A stretch of 18,198 nucleotides of DNA from Diplocarpon mali. Taxonomy: Eukaryota; Ascomycota; Leotiomycetes; Helotiales; Drepanopezizaceae. The translations under genes and the position numbers were made by a program. Positions 10,441 to 18,198 of the stretch are shown one piece after another (within the stretch, counting starts at the first letter, position 1; each line of letters starts with the position of its first letter). The notes under the pieces are model-generated. The model made no database searches. It had not been told where the DNA came from and saw nothing but the letters and a program-made list of their open reading frames with translations. The stretch covers positions 9,033-27,230 of the forward strand of contig JAENRP010000410.1 of assembly GCA_024741835.1 (NCBI GenBank), read 5' to 3'.

Positions 10441-10754
10441 AAATGATTTCCTAGCTTATCAATTGTCTTACCTTCCTTTAATCCTTATTTTTACATTTTT
10501 AATAAGGTCGCCTCCTTTATTATTTAGGATATAGATCTTTTAAAATCACCTTAAATTCTTACTTACTCTAACTTATTTTATATTCTTAATATTAGCCTTT
10601 AATTATAATATTCTTATTACTTTCCTTAAATAATAAATAAAAAGTCCAATTTCCTTAATATATATATAGCAAACCTATTGCAACTTATATGCCCTTTTAA
10701 TTCTTATACCTTATTAAACTCTCTTATTTATACTCCCTATCTTTTATAAGCAAT
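10441..10754. other. Spacer between gypsy pol and first unknown gene, no gene seen
   Basis: Pyrimidine-rich, AT-rich sequence with stops in all plus frames and no repeat of the 3183-3486 spacer that I could find. It could hold the gypsy 3' untranslated region and the promoter of the next gene. No LTR was recognised. Confidence 0.35.
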
Positions 10755-11600
10755 ATGCCTCTAAAGAACTTACAAATGGTTTTATCTACTATAATAGGGG
10801 ATAAATAAGCACTAGTTACAAACTTCTCTTAAGATAGTAGAGCTATTGCATCGTTAGAGAGCTTTAAATCGACCTATGTAGCCTTAGGAGATATAGAGTA
10901 ATAAAAACTCCTTTTAGCTTATATAAATGCTATTAGCAACCTTTTAACCTAGGTGGCCCTTAGAATTCTCTAATTTAATAACTTCTTAACTAAAGAATTA
11001 AGATTAAAGGGAATCTTTAAAGAGGAATTCTTAGCTAATATAGATTAATATATAACCTTAGCTAATACTTTTAAAATAGATCAAGATAAAAGGGAAGAAT
11101 CTATTTAATAATTGAATAATTTAGCTATTAATAAGAGAGGACTTCTATTTTATTTATATTTTTTAATAAATATTAATTCTAATAATAGAAGGCGAGTATT
11201 ATTAAAAATTCTTAAGGAAAATACTCCTATAGCTAAAGCTATTCAAATTCTTAATTTCTTTATTATTTAAGAAGGAGTAGTAAAATTCTAAGGCAATTGA
11301 ATTCGCGGTCGTAGATTTGTAGGCCTATTTAATATAGTACTTATAGCAGCTGATAGAGTTATAAAAAGATCAAATTAGGCTGCAAATGTTACCCTACCTA
11401 ATAGTATTATTATTAATATGCTAAGGCTTTGCGCTTCTGCTTATAGTTTGCTTATTTTAAGAGAAAACTGGACTCCTATATTAGAGTTTAAATAAGATTT
11501 CTTTAATAATAAAGAAGAGAATTGGTTATTTATAGTTAAGCCTACTTTAAAATTCGCCTCTTAGTCTAAAGATATAATAAGCGCTAAACTATATAATTTA

Positions 11601-11623
11601 ACTCGTAGTCCTAGACTAAGAGT
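11601..11623. repeat. Palindromic element, copy 10 (unknown gene 1)
   Basis: The left arm ACTCGTAGTCC and the right arm AGACTAAGAGT pair around a central T. It is read as T-R-S-P-R-L-R-V in the gene frame. It lies 846 bases after the start codon, the counterpart of the copy at 15527 in the paralog. Confidence 0.87.
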
Positions 11624-12986
11624 TAGAAATAAGAATTTTAAAACTAGACTTAACCTACCTTTTATTAAAATGATTTTAGAAACCGCTGCCGAATAGACTG
11701 CTTAAACGCTTAGCGTAGCCTCTTTAGAATTTTCAGAATCTTTAAAGGACTTTCCTTTAGCTAAACGACCAATTTTAGCTTAACCTTTAAAAAGGATAGA
11801 TTATTTAATAGCTACTTTAGCTAATTTGCAATTTGAAACTAAAGGATTACGTACCTACTTAAACTCCTTCTTTAATAACTTAAAGGAGCTAGTTCTTAAC
11901 TTCTTTATATCTATATATAATCGATTTAGAAATAATAATATAAGGGAAGACCCTATTCCTATTACTTTAAAGATAACTAAAAGAGCTATTAGATAGATTT
12001 AATAGCTTATCTTAAATAAGTTTGCCCTTATAGATATTATTTAATTCTTTAATAATTATAGAAGTTAAGAACTTAGTCTTTCGGATGCTAAGCGGGACTA
12101 TTTTATCTTATAAGAAAGAGAATGCAAAGAGGAATCTATTAATTAAGATATTTATAATTATAGCAATATACCTCAATTGGTTATTCTTAACCTTGAACTT
12201 AAAGAACGATATAATATTCAAGTGTCTTTTATAATAAAAACTCGCTTTTAATAGTATCTTCTTAGTATAGGAATTAAAGGAAGAAGACTTTGCGACCTTT
12301 ATATTCGCTCTCTTTCGGTTTACTATAGTCTTAATTATAAAGGATTTGATATTAATAAAACTATTCAATACCTCGAACTTCTTTATATAGTAGAAGATAT
12401 TAATCTTTTTCTAATCTACTTTAATAATTAATTCTTCATCTCTTTAAGGATATGCAAATCTAACTTATTAATAATAGAGGCATCTTTAAGTATTATAAAA
12501 TTCAAGGCTGATCCTAAAGCCTTAAAGGCATTAGAGCTAATTGAATGGAATAATTCCTTCTTATCGATATTATTAAATAATAAACAGTAGGAGGAAATAG
12601 AGGAAAAAGGGTCAATTATAATACTTAAACCCTTTAGATGCCGCTTCCTAACTGACAATTTTACTATTAATAATAGTGCTTTTATAAGTATATTCCTCTC
12701 TATTATAAGATAAGAAGTAAAGATATATCTTTATCACTTCTATCCTATAGATAGCGCGACCTTTATACCTTTTTATTTTCTTTATAATATAATATTCAAT
12801 CTCATTTAATAAGTCCTTTAAATGTACTATAGACTCTACTTCTTAATTATAATAGTAAGAAGTAGAGGAACCTATTAGCTTATAGCCTACTTTGAACCTC
12901 CCTAATTGATTGGCCTTAGTCTTTATAATTGAGTCGTTTTAATAAAGAGAGATATAAGTGCTACTAATAAAGAAATTCCGATTTTT

Positions 12987-13009
12987 ACTTGCGGTCCTAG
13001 CCTATAAGT
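12987..13009. repeat. Palindromic element, copy 11 (unknown gene 1)
   Basis: The left arm ACTTGCGGTCC and the right arm AGCCTATAAGT are read as T-C-G-P-S-L-stop-V. It lies about 2,232 bases into the gene, shortly after a VVLIK segment that is also present before the paralog's copy at 16943. Confidence 0.86.
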
Positions 13010-13871
13010 CAATTTTGTTAGAAAGTAAGTCTTAGATTATTAGATCCTACTAATTAGATAAGGGCCAGCTTTTAAAAGCCTTAATAGGTAGATTGGCTTT
13101 TAATTAAATATAAAACTTATTCTATCTGCGAAGAAGATAAGTTGATAGACTTCTTAAGCACTTGGTTTAAAATCTCAATTAGTTTAAATGACTGTAAAAT
13201 TGAAGCGAAAGGAGATCTTATAACTTATTATTAATAATAGTAATCTAATTATAGTAATAATAAAATAGGGATACCTTTTTAAAATTCTTTTAGACAATCC
13301 TTATAGGATTAGTGGTTTTATAGCCTTTTGTAATAATTATATAGCTATTTGCAATAAGAATACCTTAGAAAATGAGACTCGAATCTCTGATCTTATCTTT
13401 TCAGTCTTTGCTTTAAAGCAACCTCTAGTACCTTAATAGATTAATATAAGTAGGACTACTATATCTTTCAAAGCAGCTTTTCATTTTGAAAACTGCAGTA
13501 GCCTTTCTAAAGCTATTATTAGTCGACGCTCTTAAGCGGATCTATTAGTTATAATCAAAGTATAGGAGTTATTTCTTCTTAATAAAGACGAATTGAAAAT
13601 CCACCTTATAAAATATAATTAGAAGCTATTTAATACCCTTATTAAGGCTTAAACGAATATTATAAATACTAAGTCGCTTCTTTATAAACTCAAGTCTTAA
13701 AGATAATGCGATAAAGTAAATGCTATCCGAGAGCCTAATGCACTAATTAATAAAGGCATTATTGTAAGAAGATTCGGAAAAGGGATAAACTAAGACGCTA
13801 GTATAGTATTAGACCCTAATTTGGAAACTAATTTCCTATTTTTACCTTTAAGCTTAAAAATGCTAAGACTG

Positions 13872-13894
13872 ACCTGCAAGCCTAGCCTATGAGT
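13872..13894. repeat. Palindromic element, copy 12 (unknown gene 1)
   Basis: The left arm ACCTGCAAGCC and the right arm AGCCTATGAGT are read as T-C-K-P-S-L-stop-V. It lies about 3,117 bases into the gene, near the C-terminal basic tail. It is the counterpart of the paralog copy at 17765 (about 3,126 bases in). Confidence 0.86.
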
Positions 13895-14147
13895 AAGGAT
13901 AGACTTAGCTAGCTTAAGCTTATAAGATAATTCAAATGAACCTTAGTTATTAAATCTAAGGGTACTAATAAAAGATCCTTTAAGAAAGGTCCTTAAAGCT
14001 AAGAAATCGCTAAGAAATAAGAACTAATATAAGAGAAGAAGACTTTAAAGTAATAATAGAACTAACAATTAAGTTAACTCGATCTAAAGAATTATAATCT
14101 ATCCCCTTTAAAAACCATTTAAAGAGATTGCAAATTAGATATTGAAT

Positions 14148-14638
14148 TTTTTTAGGATTATTTACTTTCTATATACTTATACCTCTTTATTCTTAACCTA
14201 TTATTCTATTTTATATATATTCTTTATTTACTTTACTCTTTATATAATGCATTCTTTAATTATTCCCTTTATATACAACTTTCTAACGCTTACCTTTGAA
14301 ATGTTATCCTTACCTTTGATAATTATCATTTACTAATTATAGGTCCTTATATGTGTTATACTCTACTTTTATTTCTACTTCTAGCCTCTTTATACCTACT
14401 TTTCCTTTATATACTAGTATAGTTCCTATCTTTATAAATAAATCTCTCTTTATATTATAATCATACCTTTTTTTACCTTTTCTATAATCCTACTAAACCC
14501 TAGCACTAGTACTAGTAGCACTATTACTATTGTCTTTCTATTATTAATCTTTTCTAATATAAGCCTCCTATATTGTTAATCTTTCCTAAACAATTATCTC
14601 TTTATTTGGAACTACCCCTTCCTATTAAATAATTCATT
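14148..14638. other. Spacer between the two unknown genes, no gene seen
   Basis: Very AT- and pyrimidine-rich sequence with many short T runs. The only notable patch is near 14500-14535, where CTAGTACTAG forms a small inverted repeat inside a trinucleotide-like AGCACTAGTA stretch. The region presumably holds the 3' end of the first unknown gene and the promoter of the second. A 64-codon ATG frame at 14142-14336 is judged spurious. Confidence 0.4.
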
Positions 14639-15526
14639 ATAGTACTATTAACTATAAGTAAAAAGGCCATACTTAAGAAGAATATATCGGTTGTTGCCTT
14701 AGGTAGTAAGTCCTTAAGCACTACTAATAATAAACTAATATTAGAAGGAGGGTTTTTATAAGATAGTAAGTTATTAAGATCATTAGAAGATATTATAACT
14801 ATTTATAAAATATTAGGTAAAATAGAATAATAAGTATTCTTAAATTCCTTTATTAAAGTATTAAACCATAGAATTTCTATTATTAAGGAGGGGTTCCTAG
14901 GCTTTGATGATTTTCTTAAAGGAAAGCTTAAGGTTAAAGGAATTAATTATAAAAAGTTTTTATAAGAGTATTAAAGTTACTTTATATTAGTGGATTTGTT
15001 TTAAAGAAATTAAGATAAAAAGAATAAGGGTATGAAAATATTACTATAGTTTATAAGTAGCATTTATAGCACCCTCTTCTAAACCTACTTTATAACTGAT
15101 ATTACTACTAATAACGCCCTGCGAGGACTAAATAAGATTTTTAAGATATACTAATTAGTAGCAAAGGCTATATAGGTATTGAATCATTTTACTATTTAAG
15201 AAGGTATAAAGAAACTCTAAGGTAATAATATAAGAGGTAGAAAATTTATTAGGTTCTTAAGTACTATTATACACTCTACTATTTAAACTATAAAAGACAA
15301 TCTAGCGTAGTATAATAATCTGGCCCTTCCTAATTAGACAATTTTAAATACCCTTAGCTTATAATAGTTATAATATAGTCTACTTATTATAAAAGAAAAG
15401 ATAATCTATCTTGCTAAGTATACTATGAACTATTTTAATAATAAAATAGAAAGATAGGAATTTATAATTCCTACTACTTAGAAAATGCTACTACCTCTAG
15501 TAGAACTAATTGATAAAGAAAATTTG

Positions 15527-15549
15527 ACTTATAGGCCTAGCTTATAAGT
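15527..15549. repeat. Palindromic element, copy 13 (unknown gene 2)
   Basis: The left arm ACTTATAGGCC and the right arm AGCTTATAAGT pair around a central T. The outer flanks AATTTG and GGAATT extend the symmetry to about 35 bp. It is read as T-Y-R-P-S-L-stop-V. It lies 888 bases into the gene, matching the copy at 11601 in the paralog. Confidence 0.9.
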
Positions 15550-15711
15550 GGAATTAGTATATAATAAAGAGGTCCTTAAATATAAGGTACTTATAATATT
15601 AGAAATATAAACTGCTAACTATTATAACCTTAAATTATTAGACTTAAATGAGTTTGAATTACTATCCTTAGAAATGCTTAAAATACCTTAAATACTAATA
15701 GTAAATAAATT

Positions 15712-15736
15712 AAGTTGCAGGCCCGGCCTACAAGTT
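15712..15736. repeat. Palindromic element, copy 14, least eroded (unknown gene 2)
   Basis: This is the best-preserved copy: arms AAGTTGCAGGCC and GGCCTACAAGTT around a central C pair at 10 of 12 positions, extending the symmetry to 25 bp. It is strongly GC-rich against its surroundings. It is read as S-C-R-P-G-L-Q-V-S with no stop, which probably shows the peptide before RIP. The paralog has no counterpart that I could find. Confidence 0.92.
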
Positions 15737-16942
15737 AGCGTATATAATATTATAAACTTAAAAGAAGATTTGTTAAATAAAGAAGGGAGCACTATTACTA
15801 ATATCTTAGAAATTTTTAATAATACTAAAAAGGATATTGCAGATATTATACAATCTTTCCCTAAGGACTTATAAAAGTTTATTCTAAAATTCTATAAGTC
15901 TATAATAAAGCGTTTGAAAAAGGAAAACTAAGGAGAAGTTTTATTAGTATAAGAAGCAATAGCAAGAGCTATTAAATAGATTATAAAGCTTTAATAAGAT
16001 AAGTTTTTAGCAAATAATATTATATAGTTTTTCATCGACTATAAGAAGTTGAAAGGTGATTACTATATTCTTAAAGAAAAGATAGAGGATAGTATAATAA
16101 TTATTTCTATAGAATGCTATAGAGTCCCCCTTAATATTAAAATAATACTATAGTATAGCGATAGATTCAAGATTGTAATAATACTAGAGATAAAGATACA
16201 ATTAAGCAGATTTATAATAGGAATATTTAAAGACTTTAATCTTGAAAAATTTTATACTCTTTATAAATGATAATATATATAATACTATAGATTGGCAATA
16301 TTATCTTTAACTAATGAATAAGTCTCTTTTAATATATATAAATTCTATACTATACTTAACCTGACTTTATTCTTATTATATCTTAAAAATCATACAATTA
16401 TAGCTAGTGATAGTAGAATGGCTAACTAAATTAAAAAAGATATATTATTAGGTTTTATAAAATTTAAGGTAGCACCTAAGGCTTTAAAATTATTTTATAA
16501 TATCTCCTAGACCCTCGCTTAGTATAAGTCTATACTAACCTTAAACGATTTTATATTACTTTATAGTAAAGGTTTTTTAAATATACTTAAACTATTTAAT
16601 TACGCATTCTTAAGCGCAATGCGTATATAAGGCTATAGTATTTGTAGGAAGAGTTTGTTTATAACTTTAGCATAAGAAGAGGTAATAATATACAGATATT
16701 ATTTCTACCCCTTAGATAAGAAATTATTACCTCCTTCCGCCTTTCTTTATAATATAACGTATAGTCTAATATAATAGACTTTACAAATGCATTATAGATT
16801 GTATTTAAGAGCACTATTAACTTACTATAATTCTTTATATAAGTTAGTAGCTTACCTTAAATTAGTATAGTTTATAAGAATTGACTACTATATAATAGTA
16901 GTATTAATTAAGATTAATACTAATATAAGATTCGTCAGATTA

Positions 16943-16965
16943 ACTCTTAAACTAGGCTCGCGGGT
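16943..16965. repeat. Palindromic element, copy 15 (unknown gene 2)
   Basis: The left arm ACTCTTAAACT pairs with the right arm GGCTCGCGGGT when C/T and G/A differences are allowed. One arm is heavily eroded and the other nearly intact. It is read as T-L-K-L-G-S-R-V. It lies about 2,304 bases into the gene, after a VVLIK segment shared with the paralog. Confidence 0.82.
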
Positions 16966-17764
16966 TGCTATACTTAATAATAGAACCCTTAACTACTATA
17001 TAATTCCAGCTGCCAAACGATTAATAAGGCAATTTGCTATATAGTAAAAGTCTTATAAGTCATCTGCTCTTATACCCTACTATCTTAAAAACGCGCAGTA
17101 GATTTCCTTAAACCTAGTATAAAAGGCGGTATAATAGAAAGAACTAAACACTAAAGAAAAGACTCTCTTAAACGAGTATATCTCTAATAAAACTACGCCT
17201 TTTTCTATATTTATAAAATAAGGAATATTTATTAACCTTAAGTCGAATCGGGAACTAGGTAAGAGAGGGTTCTTAATAATTAGTAACAATTATACTAAAG
17301 TCATTAGGAACAAAGCTCTTAAGAATAGAATAGACTTAAATGATTTCTTAATTAATGCTATTAATATAAAGCGACCTAGAATAGCTAAATAGAGTATTAT
17401 AAGAGAATCATCTGCTAAATTTTAAGCAACGCTCTATATAATAAAAGGTAGCCTATTATTAAATGCTTTTATAAGAAGACAACTATAGAATAATCTATTA
17501 GTAATAATAATTATAAAGGATTTATTTACAAAAGATATATCTTAGCTAATAATATATCTGAAGAAGTATAAATAAGAACTTTTTAAAGATTTTACTAGTA
17601 CTTAGAAGCTAGTTTAATAACTAGAGCTATAGTTATATAGTAATAAGTCTTAGACGAAGACTAAAGATATAGATAATAATATCAAAGCTAATAATATAAT
17701 TAATAAGACGATTCTATTTAAGAAGTATAGCGCTAAGAAACCTTATATAAAGACACCTAATATA

Positions 17765-17787
17765 ACTCTTAGGCCTAGCCTGCAACT
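17765..17787. repeat. Palindromic element, copy 16 (unknown gene 2)
   Basis: The left arm ACTCTTAGGCC and the right arm AGCCTGCAACT are read as T-L-R-P-S-L-Q-L. It lies just before the low-complexity C-terminal tail and is the positional counterpart of the copy at 13872. Confidence 0.87.
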
Positions 17788-17871
17788 TGATTTAGCAAAG
17801 GGTAAAGTTAAGGAAGTAGTATTTATAGAATCTCCTACCTCCTCCTCTTCTATTATTAATAATTCCCTTAA

Positions 17872-17900
17872 GGATAATAATAATAATAATAATAATAATA
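17872..17900 (+). repeat. AAT trinucleotide microsatellite coding for poly-Asn
   Basis: An uninterrupted run of AAT units inside unknown gene 2 encodes consecutive Asn residues. It is preceded by a Ser-coding TCC/TCT cluster (about 17832-17850). It is consistent with a disordered C-terminal tail. Confidence 0.9.
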
Positions 17901-18179
17901 CTACTATATAAGTCTCTCTTCCTATTAGTAAAAACTATTAAAGTATACTAGTATCTGCCTAAACTACTAAAGCCTTTGCAATACTAAGACCTATCTTATT
18001 AGATACTAATAGCAATGCTATAAGAAGAAGTAGTCATTTTGCAAAGAGAGTATTATCTAGCGATAGTTCTTCCTATCCTTTAAAGAGAACTAAGGAAAAC
18101 TAATACTTAAGTTAGTTCTATTTTAATTATTTTTACAATTTTATAGCCTATTTATTTATTTTGCTAGTTTCGTTTTCTA

Positions 18180-18198
18180 ACTCCTAGGCCTAGTCTAT
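18180..18198. repeat. Palindromic element, copy 17, cut by the window edge
   Basis: The left arm ACTCCTAGGCC, the centre and most of the right arm (AGTCTAT) are visible; the expected AAGT end would lie outside the window. It lies 77 bases beyond the stop of unknown gene 2, in non-coding sequence. The stretch 18104-18179 before it holds nothing recognisable. Confidence 0.7.

Larger units (their letters stand above)
10755..14138 (+). pseudogene. Long unknown gene, copy 1, inactivated by RIP-type stops
   Basis: A single frame of about 1,128 codons runs from ATG 10755 (MPLKNLQMVLSTI) to about TAG 14138, broken only by in-frame TAA/TAG and a few TGA codons. No indel was met in following it. At 12819 TAA stands where the paralog has CAA (VL-stop-MYYRLY against TLQMHYRLY), direct evidence for a Gln-to-stop transition. 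I recognise no domain. The product would be large and Leu/Ile/Lys-rich, with no signal peptide, clear membrane span or catalytic motif, and with a basic stretch near the C-terminus (a KRRRL run near 14030). Three palindromes are read in frame at 11601, 12987 and 13872. It is paralogous to 14639-18103. Whether the ORF belongs to a transposon or a repeated host family is unknown. Confidence 0.75.
14639..18103 (+). pseudogene. Long unknown gene, copy 2, inactivated by RIP-type stops
   Basis: Frame 2 is continuous from about 14639 to TAA 18101-18103, about 1,155 codons, with scattered TAA/TAG codons. A probable start is ATA 14639 (changed ATG), giving a (M)VLLTIS opening like MVLSTI in copy 1. 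It matches copy 1 in order along its length: AIQVLNHF/AIQILNFF, RGRKFIRFL/RGRRFVGLF, APKALKL/DPKALKA, YYFYPLD/YHFYPID and LQMHYRLY. Protein similarity is modest, so the duplication is old or the two represent different elements of one family. The C-terminal 120 residues turn low-complexity: a Ser run, an Asn run from an AAT repeat and a basic end (LKRTKEN). Four palindromes lie in frame. No domain is recognised; the function is unknown. Confidence 0.76.

Noticed and set aside
3183..10754. A gypsy LTR pair in the spacers before gag and after pol
   Set aside because: The two spacers (3183-3486 and 10441-10754) share only short AT-rich words such as TAGCAAACCT, not a colinear repeat. LTRs cannot be claimed.
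12108..12368. Minus-strand 86-codon frame
   Set aside because: It lies antisense to unknown gene 1, whose frame shows paralog conservation through this stretch. It is a low-complexity shadow.
12428..12658. Minus-strand 76-codon frame
   Set aside because: It lies antisense to a conserved block of unknown gene 1 (DPKALKA region) and has no independent support.
14142..14336. A 64-codon plus-strand ATG frame rich in Phe, Leu, Ile and Tyr that looks like a small membrane protein
   Set aside because: It lies in T-rich spacer just past the end of unknown gene 1, in that gene's own frame. Its hydrophobicity follows from base composition, and it has no recognisable motif or ribosome context.
17080..17289. 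Minus-strand 69-codon frame
   Set aside because: It lies antisense to unknown gene 2, whose plus-strand frame continues through it.
3487..18103. Alternative genetic code (TAA/TAG read as Gln, as in ciliates) to explain long frames with many stops
   Set aside because: Stops also stand at conserved Trp positions, and catalytic Asp, His and Cys codons are changed by the same transitions (YVDD to YINN, His and Cys to Tyr in the integrase finger). That is mutation, not recoding.
10755..18103. Assigning the unknown genes to a Starship-type recombinase, helicase or LINE ORF
   Set aside because: No tyrosine recombinase residues, Walker motifs or reverse transcriptase boxes could be seen in either copy, so any such name would be a guess.
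426..18198. CRISPR-like array from the repeated palindromes
   Set aside because: Except for the three copies 64 bp apart, spacing ranges from about 160 bp to 2 kb, and most copies lie inside coding frames of fungal retroelements. There are no cas-like genes.

Overview
The window is a graveyard of mobile DNA from what looks like an AT-rich, gene-poor compartment of a filamentous ascomycete (Pezizomycotina) genome. I infer the host from two retrotransposon types of fungal character and from damage that matches repeat-induced point mutation (RIP). TA is hugely abundant and CA and TG are scarce. Recognisable protein motifs are altered almost only by C-to-T or G-to-A changes, and stop codons stand mostly where Gln (CAA/CAG) or Trp (TGG) is expected. 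No intact host gene, tRNA, rRNA or CRISPR array was seen.

Layout. (1) About 154-3182, minus strand: a Ty1/copia LTR retrotransposon with two LTRs of about 250-260 bp. Only the end of integrase, reverse transcriptase and RNase H remain; gag, protease and the integrase catalytic core are missing. Between RNase H and the 3' LTR lies a 64-bp tandem repeat. (2) About 3487-10440, plus strand: a Ty3/gypsy element with gag-protease in frame 1 and RT-RNase H-integrase in frame 3, open end to end apart from RIP-type stops. No LTRs were identified for it. (3) 10755-14138 and 14639-18103, plus strand: two long, distantly paralogous frames of about 1,130 and 1,155 codons, of a family I do not recognise, also carrying RIP-type stops. 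The first 150 bases, and the stretches 3183-3486, 10441-10754 and 14148-14638, hold no gene I can support.

The most striking content is a family of short, GC-rich, odd-length palindromes, with the 11-base arm ACTTGCAGGCC (or ACTCGCAGTCT), one central base and the mirrored arm, 23 bp in all. At least 17 copies, often RIP-eroded, lie in 18.2 kb. Three sit in the copia 3' tail, spaced exactly 64 bp apart. Thirteen sit inside the gypsy and unknown reading frames without disturbing the frame, and eleven of these are read in one phase (roughly T-C-R-P-S-L-Q-V). A partial one sits at the right edge. In the gypsy element they fall mostly in linkers between protein domains. In the two unknown paralogs three lie at corresponding positions. 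The arrangement recalls the protein-coding palindromic elements of Rickettsia, but here in degraded eukaryotic mobile elements; whether it has been described I cannot tell from the sequence.

The gypsy element and the two unknown genes lie in a row on one strand with short gaps, so they could be parts of one very large element or a cluster of separate repeats. The window does not decide this.
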